Assembly: GCA_002784245.1 (NCBI GenBank)
Contig: PFKL01000197.1
Location: 1 to 31,678, forward strand
Length of the DNA: 31,678 nt
DNA from: Comamonadaceae bacterium CG_4_10_14_3_um_filter_60_75
Lineage (GTDB): Bacteria; Pseudomonadota; Gammaproteobacteria; Burkholderiales; Burkholderiaceae_C
Direction: 5' to 3'
Positions 6,744-15,065 of the stretch are shown here, in pieces. The stretch's first letter is position 1; every line of letters starts with the position of its first letter. The notes below the pieces were generated by a model. It saw only the letters and a list, made by a program, of their open reading frames with translations. It was not told where the DNA came from and searched no databases. A program made the position numbers and the translations under genes.

Positions 6744-6947
6744 TCATCGTCCGGGAATCACGCCAAAGTAGATGCCGGCCAGCAGCGTGATGAACAGGCC
6801 AATTGACAGACTGATGCGCACCGTCAAAGCCTGAACGACGCGATGGCGTTTGGATGGATCATCGTTTTTGTAGAGAAGCGCCAAGGCGCTGAATAGACTG
6901 AGCAAAATCAGGGCCAAGGTCAACAGAATTAGAATTTTGGTCAGCAT
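6744..6947 (-). CDS. Twin transmembrane protein, DUF2909-like
   Basis: A 67-residue protein with two membrane helices (about 3-24 and 43-63) separated by a short polar loop with KNDDPSKRHR. This size and topology match the small DUF2909 (twin transmembrane) proteins often found next to SURF1 in betaproteobacterial oxidase loci. The start at 6947 has GAGG 5 bases upstream on the minus strand; the frame continues 17 codons further but without a ribosome site. It is divergent from SURF1 and convergent with coxC. A role in oxidase assembly is inferred from position only. Confidence 0.75.
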   Translation of the reverse strand: MLTKILILLTLALILLSLFSALALLYKNDDPSKRHRVVQALTVRISLSIGLFITLLAGIYFGVIPGR

Positions 6948-7009
6948 ACATACCTCGCGCAAATGTCCTGAGCGCATTATGCGTTTTTTCACCTTCACCC
7001 ATCATCCCT

Positions 7010-7717
7010 GTGCGCATTGACTTTCGTTGGATTCCCGCTGCTGCAACCTTGCTGGGCTTGCTGCTGTTCGTCTACCTGGGACTATGGCAGTCGGGCAAGG
7101 GTGATCGCCTCGAAGCCCAATTGGCATCGATGCAAGCGCGACACGCGCTGGGCGCAGTGCCGGTGGGCGGTGCGCGGGTGGACGCTCAGCAGTTGCGCGA
7201 TGCGCCTATTGCCGTGCGCGGGTTCTATGAGCCGCAGCGCCAATTTTTTGTCGATAACCGGCAGTTGGATGGTCTACCCGGCGTGCATGTGATCACGCCT
7301 TTGCACATTGAAGGCAGCGAAATGCGTATTCTGGTCAACCGCGGCTGGATCGGCTGGCCTCTGGGGCGAGGTGTCTTGCCTGTGGTCGACGTCCCCTCGG
7401 GCCTGGTCAACGTCAACGGTATCGCGTCGGTGCCGTCCACCAAAAAATTCTTCCTGATGTCTGAACAGACCGAGTCGGCGCAGTTGTGGCTGCGCGTTGA
7501 CCTGGCGCGTTACGCCAGCCAAACGGGTCAGGCGGTGCAGCCGGTGGTGCTGTTGCAAAACCAGGAGGACGCCGCAGACAAACTGGTACGACGCTGGGAT
7601 CCGCCCGAAGATCGGGTTGCCAAGCACCGAGGTTACGCGTTTCAGTGGTTTGGTATGGCGCTGGCCTTGCTGATTTTTTATCTCGTCGCCAGCGTGCGAA
7701 AGAAGGTGTCTCCATGA
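7010..7717 (+). CDS. SURF1 family oxidase biogenesis protein
   Basis: 235 residues with the SURF1 layout: an N-terminal membrane helix (about 8-25), a periplasmic domain, and a C-terminal helix (about 211-229). The conserved central segment FFVDNRQLDGLPGVHVITPL and ILVNRGWIGWPLGR are clear. SURF1 proteins help insert heme A into subunit I. The start is a GTG at 7010; the nearest upstream ATG (6979) is in another frame. The ribosome site is weak. It overlaps the next gene by 4 bases (ATGA), beginning a run of oxidase maturation genes. Confidence 0.88.
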   Translation: MRIDFRWIPAAATLLGLLLFVYLGLWQSGKGDRLEAQLASMQARHALGAVPVGGARVDAQQLRDAPIAVRGFYEPQRQFFVDNRQLDGLPGVHVITPLHIEGSEMRILVNRGWIGWPLGRGVLPVVDVPSGLVNVNGIASVPSTKKFFLMSEQTESAQLWLRVDLARYASQTGQAVQPVVLLQNQEDAADKLVRRWDPPEDRVAKHRGYAFQWFGMALALLIFYLVASVRKKVSP

Positions 7718-8394
7718 GTGCTTCGCCGCAAGACGAGTTGCTGGAGCTGTCGGTGCACTCGTTGCCTGTGCCTGGTGCGGATGCGCGCCCCGCGTTGTTG
7801 AGCAGCCGCCTCAAGCTGCTGGCGATCGTGTTCATGTGCTCGATGCCGGTGTTACTGGCTTATTTTGCGTTTTATGTCGTGCGTCCGCAGGGCGAGGCGT
7901 CTTTTGGTGCGTTGATCGTGCCGGTTCGTCCGATGCCGCAAGCCACAGTCACGCGCCTGGATGGTACGAAGTTGCCCTTGGCCAGTCTGCAAGGCCAGTG
8001 GTTGCTGGTCAAGGTCGATGGTGGCGCCTGCACCCAGGATTGCCAGAAGCAACTGGTGATGTTGCGCCAGTTCCGCCTCACCTTGGGCAAGGACATGGAG
8101 CGGGTAGACTGGGTGTGGCTGGTGGGCGACGAGGCGCCGGTGGACGCCGCGCTGCAGCAGGCCTTGGCTAAAGACAAGGCCACGGTGCTGCGGTTGGTGC
8201 CAGAGACCCTACAACAGTGGTTGCCGGTGACGCCGGCACAGCCCATGAGTGACGCCATTTTCGTTATCGACCCGATGGGCAATGCCATGATGCGCTTGCC
8301 CGGTCAATTTGACACGGCTGCTGCGGCCAAGGCACGGCGCGACATGGAGCACCTGTTGCGGGCATCGCTGGCCTGGGATGCGCCAGGGCGTTAA
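7714..8394 (+). CDS. Membrane-anchored thioredoxin-fold protein with Sco-like CxxxC
   Basis: 226 residues: a cytoplasmic N-terminus, one membrane helix (about 33-55), then a periplasmic domain with a thioredoxin-like pattern (DGTKLPLASLQGQWLLVKVDGG, then Cys106-x3-Cys110, and FVIDPMGNAMMRLP near the end). The CxxxC spacing is that of Sco copper chaperones rather than the CxxC of thioredoxins, but the Sco histidine near the C-terminus is not evident. Genes for such proteins commonly sit between SURF1 and ctaA in Burkholderiales. A part in copper or thiol handling during CuA/CuB assembly is inferred. The start at 7714 has GAAGG about 8 bases upstream and overlaps the SURF1 stop. Confidence 0.8.
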   Translation: MSASPQDELLELSVHSLPVPGADARPALLSSRLKLLAIVFMCSMPVLLAYFAFYVVRPQGEASFGALIVPVRPMPQATVTRLDGTKLPLASLQGQWLLVKVDGGACTQDCQKQLVMLRQFRLTLGKDMERVDWVWLVGDEAPVDAALQQALAKDKATVLRLVPETLQQWLPVTPAQPMSDAIFVIDPMGNAMMRLPGQFDTAAAAKARRDMEHLLRASLAWDAPGR

Positions 8395-8411
8395 TGGCCT
8401 GAGCAGACCAC

Positions 8412-9587
8412 ATGATGCAAGCACAAGCTCTTTACGATTGGGCGCCGGTCGCCAGCCTGCTGTTGCTGGGGGCCCTCGTTGCGCTGGGGCCCACCGCTTG
8501 GGTGTGGCTGCGCCATCGCGCCGCTGGCCCGGCGCCCAAAATGCAAGCGCTGCGGGTGTTGACGCTGTTTCTGACCTTTGACCTGATTCTCTTTGGCGCC
8601 TTTACCCGACTGACCGACTCTGGCCTGGGTTGCCCCGATTGGCCGGGTTGTTACGGCAACACCTCGCCCTTGGGAGCGGGTCACCACATTGAGGCAGCGC
8701 AGTCCGTCATGCCCACTGGCCCGGTGACGCACACCAAGGCCTGGATCGAAATGTTGCACCGCTACCTGGCCACCGGCGTGGGTGCGTTGATCGTGGTGTT
8801 GATGCTTTGGTCATGGAAACAGTGGTGGACCCAACGCGCCGCTGCCAAAGCAGGGAGCGTGACTGTGCCTTGGCCCTGGTTACCGACGCTGACGCTGGCG
8901 TGGGTGTGCCTGCAAGGCGCTTTTGGCGCGCTGACGGTGACGATGAAGCTGTTTCCCGCCATCGTCACCCTGCATCTGTTGGGGGCGCTGGGGCTGCTGG
9001 TGCTGCTTTGCATTGCTGCGGTACGCAAGGATGGTCCGGTCGAAGTGCGGCTGATGCCTGCTGTAACGCGCCGTCTGGTGGTCTGGACGGCCGCGCTGCT
9101 GGTGTTACAAGTGGCTTTGGGGGGGTGGGTCAGTTCCAACTATGCGGTGCTGGCGTGCAGCGATTTCCCGACCTGCCAGGGGCGCTGGTGGCCCGAGATG
9201 GACCTGCGCCAGGGTTTTGAACTCTGGCGACCGCTGGGCATGACGGCGCAGGGCGAGGTCATCAGCTTTGCCGCGCTGACGGCGATTCATTTCGTTCACC
9301 GACTGATGGCTTGGGTGGTGTTGACCGCGTTGATTGTGCTGGCCTGGCGGCTCAACCGCTTGTGGTTGTGGCGCTCGGCGGCGCGTTTGTTGGCAGCATT
9401 GATCGGATTGCAGTTGGCCACCGGCCTGAGCAATGTAGTGCTGGGCTGGCCGCTGCTGGCGGCCCTGCTGCATACCGGCGGGGCTGCGGCCTTGTTGCTC
9501 TTGCTGGTCTGGATGATGACGATCTGCCCGGACCCGGCAACGCAACTCCTGCCGGAAAGCGCTGTGCTGACGAGGGCCCGGGCATGA
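8412..9587 (+). CDS. ctaA: Heme A synthase (COX15/CtaA family)
   Basis: A 391-residue, eight-helix membrane enzyme that oxidises heme O to heme A. The family signature FTRLTDSGLGCPDWPGCYG covers residues 64-82 with Cys74 and Cys80. EMLHRY (His116) follows, and the second half repeats the pattern with a cysteine pair (ACSDFPTC) and FVHRLMAW; these histidines bind the two hemes. It is followed with a 4-base overlap by heme O synthase, its substrate supplier. Start at 8412 with a second Met directly after. Confidence 0.95.
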   Translation: MMQAQALYDWAPVASLLLLGALVALGPTAWVWLRHRAAGPAPKMQALRVLTLFLTFDLILFGAFTRLTDSGLGCPDWPGCYGNTSPLGAGHHIEAAQSVMPTGPVTHTKAWIEMLHRYLATGVGALIVVLMLWSWKQWWTQRAAAKAGSVTVPWPWLPTLTLAWVCLQGAFGALTVTMKLFPAIVTLHLLGALGLLVLLCIAAVRKDGPVEVRLMPAVTRRLVVWTAALLVLQVALGGWVSSNYAVLACSDFPTCQGRWWPEMDLRQGFELWRPLGMTAQGEVISFAALTAIHFVHRLMAWVVLTALIVLAWRLNRLWLWRSAARLLAALIGLQLATGLSNVVLGWPLLAALLHTGGAAALLLLLVWMMTICPDPATQLLPESAVLTRARA

Positions 9588-10492
9588 GCACTTCCGCGCC
9601 ACCCCTTGCCACGCCGCGATCGACGGTTTGGGCGCAGTATTACGCGCTGACCAAGCCGCGGGTGATCCAGCTGATCGTTTTTTGTGCCCTGATCGGCATG
9701 GTGCTCGCCGTGCCCGGGTTGCCGTCCTGGCACGAGCTCGCGGTGGCTTCGATGGCCTGCTTGGGCATCTGGCTGGTGGCAGGCGCGGCGGCGGCGTTCA
9801 ACTGCATCATCGAAAAAAGCATCGACGCCAAGATGAAACGCACCGCCTGGCGACCCACTGCCAAGGGCGAACTGGGTGACCGCCAAACCTTGCTGTTTTC
9901 TGCCAGCCTGTGCGCGTTGGGCTCGGCCTTGCTTTACTGGGGCGTGAATCCGCTGACGATGTGGCTCACCTTTGCCACTTTTATCGGTTATGCGGTCATT
10001 TACACCGTGATTCTCAAGCCAATGACGCCGCAGAACATTGTGATTGGTGGTGCCTCTGGCGCGATGCCGCCGGTGCTGGGCTGGGCCGCCATGACCGGTC
10101 ATGTCGGACCCGAGGCGCTGATTCTCTTTTTGATCATCTTTTTGTGGACGCCACCGCACTTCTGGGCTTTGGCGTTGTACCGTGTGGAGGACTACCGCAA
10201 GTCGGGCTTGCCGATGCTGCCGGTCACGCACGGCAGTGAATTCACCCGCTTGATGGTGCTGCTGTACACGCTGATCTTGCTGGCTGCCTGCCTGCTGCCC
10301 TACATCTACGGCATGAGTTCATGGCTGTACCTGCTGGCGGCGCTGGCACTTAACGCTGGCTTTTGTCTTTATGCGTACTGGCTGTGGCGCGATTATTCTG
10401 ACTTGCTGGCGCGCAAGACCTTCCGCTTTTCTTTGATCCACCTCAGTGCCTTGTTTGCCGCGCTGCTGATCGACCACTACATTTTGGGTTGA
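9584..10492 (+). CDS. ctaB: Protoheme IX farnesyltransferase (heme O synthase)
   Basis: A 302-residue UbiA-superfamily membrane prenyltransferase that adds a farnesyl group to protoheme to make heme O. The N-terminal ALTKPRV motif is typical. The first Asp-rich motif reads N73-C-I-I-E77-K-S-I-D81-AKMKRT, with Glu in place of the first Asp, a conservative change that I believe recurs in betaproteobacteria. The second motif region is YRVEDYRKSGLPMLPV. The start at 9584 overlaps ctaA by 4 bases; longer upstream frames run inside ctaA and are rejected. Confidence 0.95.
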   Translation: MSTSAPPLATPRSTVWAQYYALTKPRVIQLIVFCALIGMVLAVPGLPSWHELAVASMACLGIWLVAGAAAAFNCIIEKSIDAKMKRTAWRPTAKGELGDRQTLLFSASLCALGSALLYWGVNPLTMWLTFATFIGYAVIYTVILKPMTPQNIVIGGASGAMPPVLGWAAMTGHVGPEALILFLIIFLWTPPHFWALALYRVEDYRKSGLPMLPVTHGSEFTRLMVLLYTLILLAACLLPYIYGMSSWLYLLAALALNAGFCLYAYWLWRDYSDLLARKTFRFSLIHLSALFAALLIDHYILG

Positions 10493-10521
10493 GCGACAGG
10501 CGGGCGGTTTATGATCACCCC

Positions 10522-11133
10522 ATGAATAAAAGACTAGCTCTTAAAAAAATAGCTACTTACGCTTTGTTGACTGGTGCTACAGGCCAATTTATTGCATGCT
10601 CTGAACGTGGGCCGCAGTTCACGGCGATCGACCTTACCGGTGCCGACTACGCTAAAGACTTTGCCCTGACCGATCACAACGGACAGCAGCGCACGCTCAA
10701 GGACTTCTCGGGCAAGGTCGTCATGATGTTCTTCGGCTACACCCAGTGCCCGGATGTCTGCCCCACCTCGATGAGCGAAATGGCGACCATTCGCCAATTG
10801 CTCGGCAAGGAGGGTGAACGCGTGCAATGCCTGTTTGTCACCGTCGACCCCGAGCGTGACAAGCCCGAAATGCTCAAGGAGTACATGCAGGCGTTTGACC
10901 CCACTTTTTTGGCCCTGGTGCCCACGCCTGAGCAATTGGTACCGCTGGCCAAGGACTACAAGGTGTATTACAAAAAAGTCGATGGCCCCACGCCCACCAG
11001 CTACACCATGGACCACACCGCGGGCAGCTATGTCTACGACACCCAAGGCAAACTGCGCCTGTTCACCCGTTACGGCACCAAGCCTGAACTGACGGCAGCG
11101 GATGTGCGGATTTTGTTGCAACAAGGTGGGTAG
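10522..11133 (+). CDS. Sco1/SenC family copper chaperone, probable lipoprotein
   Basis: 203 residues. Sco proteins deliver copper to, or reduce the thiols of, the CuA site in subunit II. The conserved metal site is complete: FFGYTQCPDVCPTS with Cys76 and Cys80, and His165 in MDHTAGSY. The N-terminus (MNKRLALKKIATYALLTGATGQFIAC) is a signal peptide ending at Cys26 in a lipobox-like FIAC, suggesting a periplasm-facing lipoprotein. An in-frame start at 10489 would overlap ctaB and spoil the signal peptide, so 10522 is chosen. The signal-peptide coding DNA is unusually AT-rich for this window and resembles a dispersed repeat. Confidence 0.92.
   Translation: MNKRLALKKIATYALLTGATGQFIACSERGPQFTAIDLTGADYAKDFALTDHNGQQRTLKDFSGKVVMMFFGYTQCPDVCPTSMSEMATIRQLLGKEGERVQCLFVTVDPERDKPEMLKEYMQAFDPTFLALVPTPEQLVPLAKDYKVYYKKVDGPTPTSYTMDHTAGSYVYDTQGKLRLFTRYGTKPELTAADVRILLQQGG
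10534..10591. repeat. Repeat-like AT-rich segment inside the sco signal peptide
   Basis: The segment (starting CTAGCTCTT, then A7, TAGCTACTTACGCTTTGTTG and GCTACAGGCCAATTTA) is compositionally unlike the flanking GC-rich genes. Its right end matches 12 of 16 bases at 11-26. The pattern TAGCTxCTTACGCTT...GCTAxAGGCCAATTT is one I associate with a dispersed Comamonadaceae intergenic repeat; that link is from memory. Here it would code for residues 5-23 of the Sco signal peptide. Confidence 0.4.
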
Positions 11134-11139
11134 GGCGCG

Positions 11140-11643
11140 ATGAAACGTCTATTGGTAGGGGTGATGGTCACGCTGTGCTTGCTGGGCGCACAGGCCAAAA
11201 CGCCGGGCGAGGTCGAGGTTGGCGCGGTTTTGCGCCCGGCGATGATGCGTGGGCTCAACGGCCCAGACCGCAAGTTGGCAGACTTTCGCGGCAAGCCCTT
11301 GGTCATCAACGTCTGGGCCAGCTGGTGCCCGCCGTGCATTGCAGAGATGGGCTCGCTCGAGCGGCTGGCGTGGTCTGACCTGGGCCAACGCTTCAACGTG
11401 ATCGGCATCTCAACTGACGATTTCCCGGAAGCGGCTAAAGGTTTCCTGCGCAAAAGCCAGGCCACGCTGAACCACTACATTGATGACAAGCTTGAGCTGG
11501 AACACATGCTTGGTGCCGACCGCCTGCCGCTGACCTTGCTGGTCGATGCGCAGGGGCGGGTGCTGCACAAAGTCGTTGGCGCGCGCGCGTGGGACAGTCC
11601 GCAATCGATGGCCTTGATCCGCACCACTTTTCGTCTGAAATAA
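11140..11643 (+). CDS. TlpA-like periplasmic thiol-disulfide oxidoreductase
   Basis: 167 residues with a cleavable signal peptide (about 1-19, ending AQA) and a thioredoxin-like domain with the TlpA/ResA pattern: FRGKPLVINVWASWCPPCIAEM, with the redox pair Cys63 and Cys66, and a cis-Pro region LPLTLLVDAQGRV. Such proteins reduce cysteines in exported substrates; TlpA of other bacteria reduces Sco and CuA. Its place 6 bases after sco supports a role in CuA maturation (inference). Start at 11140. Confidence 0.85.
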   Translation: MKRLLVGVMVTLCLLGAQAKTPGEVEVGAVLRPAMMRGLNGPDRKLADFRGKPLVINVWASWCPPCIAEMGSLERLAWSDLGQRFNVIGISTDDFPEAAKGFLRKSQATLNHYIDDKLELEHMLGADRLPLTLLVDAQGRVLHKVVGARAWDSPQSMALIRTTFRLK

Positions 11644-11671
11644 CCAGCCTGCTCACGCGGCGCTCGAACCC

Positions 11672-12160
11672 ATGCCACAACGCACTGTCATTGCGCCCGA
11701 AGTTGTCTTTGAAGACGAGTTCATCGATGGCGTCAAAAAAATCTTCGAGGAAATGATCGTCTTCAACCGGGTGCTCGGGCTCAAAATCACGACCATCAAC
11801 CCGACCTGGGTCAAGGCGCGCATCGACATGCGCAACGAGCTGGTGGGGCACTACCTCTACAACCGCCTGCACGGTGGTGTCATCAGCGCCAGTCTGGACG
11901 CCCTGGGTGGTTTTGCGGTGATGGTTGCCATTGGCGCACGCCACATGGACGAAACGCCGCAACAGCGCCTGCAGCGCTTTGCCAAGCTCGGCACGATCGA
12001 CTTGCGCGTGGACTACCTGCGCCCAGGCATTGGTGAGTGGTTCGAGATGCGCGCCGAAGTCATGCGACTGGGCTCGCGGGTGGCCTCCACGCGCATGGAA
12101 TTCATGGGCCCGGACGGCAAGCTGATGTCTACCGGGTCTGCGGCTTATATCGTGTCCTGA
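11672..12160 (+). CDS. Hotdog-fold thioesterase (PaaI/YigI-like)
   Basis: 162 residues with a single hotdog domain. The helix signature NRLHGGVISASLDALGGFA (His67-Gly-Gly) and the strand TIDLRVDYLRPG are typical of PaaI/YigI-type acyl-CoA thioesterases, with ASTRMEFMGPDGKLMSTGSAAY at the end. The acyl-CoA substrate cannot be told from sequence. It lies 28 bases after the TlpA-like gene and may be the last gene of that run. The link with respiration is positional only. Confidence 0.8.
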   Translation: MPQRTVIAPEVVFEDEFIDGVKKIFEEMIVFNRVLGLKITTINPTWVKARIDMRNELVGHYLYNRLHGGVISASLDALGGFAVMVAIGARHMDETPQQRLQRFAKLGTIDLRVDYLRPGIGEWFEMRAEVMRLGSRVASTRMEFMGPDGKLMSTGSAAYIVS

Positions 12161-12245
12161 CAACGGCACCGGCTGCGTGCCTTGGTGCCGACCGGGCTGC
12201 TTTTGCAGAACCTACAATTCTGCGTACATCGTCTTGGATACTGCT

Positions 12246-14594
12246 ATGCATAAATTGGTCAACGCCCTCATGTCCTGGTCACTTTGGTTGCCCGCCGTTC
12301 GGCTGATGCGGCAAGTCACTTTTCCCATCAAGATGCTCATCATCGCCAGTGCGGTGGCGGTATCGCTGGTCTGGTTGCTTTGGGTCATGGTGGCAGGCAA
12401 GTTGCAGAACATCGATGTAACCAGCCAGGAGCTCGCCGGGGTGCGCTACGCCAGCGCCATCTACCCGGCCATGGATCTGGCCGGTGTCTGGCGTCAGCAG
12501 GCGCGCAACGCGGCGTTTGGTGAAGGCGGTGAACAGCTGCCGCAGGCGCGTCAGGCCTTTGATGCGGCGTTTGCAAAGCTGCAGGCCGTGGATGCCGAGG
12601 TCGGCGCCTCGCTCAAGGTCAACACCCCTTTTGCCGCCCTGCGTAGCGCGGTGCAGACCGCGCAGGCGACGCAACCTGCAGCGGGTACCAAGGCCGACCC
12701 CGAGGCGGTTTACCAAGGCATGATTGGCGTGTCGCGCACCCTGGCTGATTTGCTGGACGCGGTGACCGACGGTTCAGGTCTGGCGCTGGACCCCGATCTG
12801 CCCAGCTACCACCTGATAAGCGCGGTGTTGCTGCGCGCGCCCGACGTGATCCAGACCACGGTGGAAATACGTGGTTTGGTGCGCACTGCGCTCAAAGCCA
12901 GGCAGATCAGCCCTGATAACGCGGCCCGGCTTGAGGGCTATCTGGCGACCTTGGCGCGTGACACGGCACAGGCCAAGGTGTCGCTCGACAAGGTACAGAA
13001 GGCCGCCCCCGACTACGGCCGACAACTCACCCGCGGTGCCGTCAATGGAACTGACGCGTTTCTCAAATCGGTGCGTCTGAACGTGCCGGTGGGGGCGAGC
13101 ACCCTTGAAGGCGATGCCTCAGCCTTTGTTGCGCTGGCCAACCAAACTCTCCAGGGACAGTTCAAGCAGGTGGAAGATAACCTGAAGGTGTTGGCGACGA
13201 TACTGACCGATCGTCAGAGCGCACTGCGTCAGGATTTATGGCTCGCGTTGACGGTCACGATCTTGTGCCAGTTGGTCGCGGCGTATCTGGGCATGGGATT
13301 TTTTGTCGCCATGCTTCAGGGCTTTGCCTCCCTGCGCCGCCACCTGATTACCATCTCGATGGGCGATCTGCGTAGCACGATTGAAGTCGACGGTCGTGAC
13401 GAGGTGGCATCGATGCTCAAGGAACTTGGCAATATGCAGTTGGCCTTGGGTCAAACTGTGCAGCAAGTGCACGAAGCAAGTGATGTCGTGGTGCAGAGCA
13501 GTATGGAAATTTCACAAGGTATGACCGATCTGTCGGCGCGCACCGAGTCCGCCGCTGCGGCGTTGGAACAGTCGTCTGCCGCGCTGGAGCAAACCAACTC
13601 GACGGTAGCCATGACCGCCGAATCGGTCGAAAAAGCAGCGCACATTGCCGGTGGCAACGCCAACACTGCCAGCCAGGGCGGCGCAGTCATGCAGGACGTG
13701 GCCGACACCATGGAGCGCATCCAGGCGTCGTCGCAAAAAATCAGCGACATCATCGGTGTGATTGACGGCATTGCATTCCAGACCAACATCCTGGCGCTCA
13801 ACGCCGCTGTTGAAGCGGCGCGTGCCGGCGAGCAGGGTCGCGGCTTTGCTGTAGTGGCCTCTGAGGTGCGGGCGCTGGCCGGGCGCAGTGCCGCTGCCGC
13901 CAAGGAAATCAAAACCCTGATTACCACCAGCACCGACGAGGTGGCCAAGGGTACCGAGATCGTACGTCAGGCCAGCGAACACATGCACCAGATCGTTGGC
14001 AACGCCGAGCAGGTGAACAACCTGCTGGGTGAGGTGGCTAACGGCGCCAAGGAGCAAAGCCTGGGCATTGGCCAGATCGGCGAGGCGGTGCATGAGCTTG
14101 ACCGCAACACCCAGGCCAACGCGGCGCTGGTGGAGCAAACGGCTGAGTTGGCCAACACCTTGCGTGGTGCCGCGGTGCGCATGGCGGCACAGGTTGACGA
14201 GTTCCGACTGCCCGGGGCGCAGGCGTCGGCTTTGGTCGAAGGCGTTGATGTGGATGCCATGATCGACGCACACCGGCAATGGAAGGTCAAGCTGCGCGAC
14301 GCCATTGACGCCGGGGACAAGGTTGATGTGGCCTCGCTGTCGCGTGACGATTGCTGTGGCCTGGGCAAGTGGATTTACGCTGATGGGCAGCGGCTGCGCG
14401 AGCGCGCCAGCTTCTCCACATTGGTAAACAACCATGCGCACTTTCACCAAGTGGCAGGCCAAGTCGGGCAATTGATCAATGACGGCCGGTACGTCCAGGC
14501 CGAGGATGCGCTGGCGCCCAACACACCGTTTACTGCCGCCACCAATGATGTGGTGATGGTGCTGTCAGCAGCCAAGCGGCTGGGGTTTGTTTAG
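12246..14594 (+). CDS. Methyl-accepting chemotaxis protein with C-terminal CZB domain
   Basis: 782 residues. TM1 (about 29-50) and TM2 (about 332-355) bound a helical periplasmic sensor of about 280 residues. A HAMP segment follows (about 356-408), then the signalling hairpin with its tip at about 504-545 (IDGIAFQTNILALNAAVEAARAGEQGRGFAVVASEVR split across the two arms). The C-terminus is a chemoreceptor zinc-binding (CZB) domain: His676 in HRQW, Cys704 in CGLGKWIY, and His730 and His734 in NNHAHFH. CZB domains bind zinc and in known cases sense hypochlorite or zinc. No che genes are nearby, so it must work with a distant array. The upstream frame extends to 12177, but the Met at 12246 gives the better N-terminus. 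Confidence 0.92.
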   Translation: MHKLVNALMSWSLWLPAVRLMRQVTFPIKMLIIASAVAVSLVWLLWVMVAGKLQNIDVTSQELAGVRYASAIYPAMDLAGVWRQQARNAAFGEGGEQLPQARQAFDAAFAKLQAVDAEVGASLKVNTPFAALRSAVQTAQATQPAAGTKADPEAVYQGMIGVSRTLADLLDAVTDGSGLALDPDLPSYHLISAVLLRAPDVIQTTVEIRGLVRTALKARQISPDNAARLEGYLATLARDTAQAKVSLDKVQKAAPDYGRQLTRGAVNGTDAFLKSVRLNVPVGASTLEGDASAFVALANQTLQGQFKQVEDNLKVLATILTDRQSALRQDLWLALTVTILCQLVAAYLGMGFFVAMLQGFASLRRHLITISMGDLRSTIEVDGRDEVASMLKELGNMQLALGQTVQQVHEASDVVVQSSMEISQGMTDLSARTESAAAALEQSSAALEQTNSTVAMTAESVEKAAHIAGGNANTASQGGAVMQDVADTMERIQASSQKISDIIGVIDGIAFQTNILALNAAVEAARAGEQGRGFAVVASEVRALAGRSAAAAKEIKTLITTSTDEVAKGTEIVRQASEHMHQIVGNAEQVNNLLGEVANGAKEQSLGIGQIGEAVHELDRNTQANAALVEQTAELANTLRGAAVRMAAQVDEFRLPGAQASALVEGVDVDAMIDAHRQWKVKLRDAIDAGDKVDVASLSRDDCCGLGKWIYADGQRLRERASFSTLVNNHAHFHQVAGQVGQLINDGRYVQAEDALAPNTPFTAATNDVVMVLSAAKRLGFV

Positions 14595-15022
14595 TTTTTT
14601 AAGGTGGGTTGGGGCACTTCGCGTGGCTTGCCTGTATCGTCAATGGCGACGTAAGTGAGCGATGCTTCGGTTACTTTGATGTAACTGCCTTGAGCGCGGA
14701 AGTTTTCGGCGTAGACCTCGATCTTGACGGTGATCGAGGTGCGCCCAATGCGCACCAGCTTGCCGTAAAAGCTCAGGATGTCGCCGACCCGAACCGGTTG
14801 TTTGAAGATAAATTCGTTCACCGCTACCGTCGCCATGCGCCCACCCGCGTAGGGCGCAGCAATCACCGCGCCGGCAAGGTCCACCTGCGCCATCACCCAG
14901 CCGCCAAAAATATCGCCGTTGGCGTTCACATCGCGTGGCATCGGGATCACTTTCAGGACCAACTTCTCGTCGGTCGGTAACGACACAGTCGCGGGGGTGT
15001 TGCTGTGGGGGCTTGTAGACAT
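14591..15022 (-). CDS. Acyl-CoA thioesterase, YciA family
   Basis: 143 residues. The hotdog-domain signature is DVNANGDIFGGWVMAQVDLAGAVIA with the catalytic Asp-containing GDIFGG, followed by TVAVNEFIFKQPVRVGDILSFYGKLVRIGRTSITVKIEVYAE. This is the acyl-CoA hydrolase pattern of YciA/BACH-type enzymes, which release free fatty acids from various acyl-CoAs. A GTG two codons earlier (15028) is an alternative start. It is convergent with the chemoreceptor gene: the two stop codons share three bases, so no terminator separates them. The start faces the ABC exporter across a 43-base divergent gap. Confidence 0.9.
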   Translation of the reverse strand: MSTSPHSNTPATVSLPTDEKLVLKVIPMPRDVNANGDIFGGWVMAQVDLAGAVIAAPYAGGRMATVAVNEFIFKQPVRVGDILSFYGKLVRIGRTSITVKIEVYAENFRAQGSYIKVTEASLTYVAIDDTGKPREVPQPTLKN

Positions 15023-15065
15023 GGGCACAATCCAGGGGTAAAAAAGATTGTTGAGATTGTCTCTT

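Noticed and set aside
9803..9830. Glu replacing the first Asp in the ctaB prenyltransferase motif
   Set aside because: Conservative change that I believe is common in betaproteobacterial heme O synthases; not treated as a defect.
9296..10231. 311-codon minus-strand open frame
   Set aside because: Antisense to ctaA and ctaB; Gln/Arg/His-rich shadow translation.
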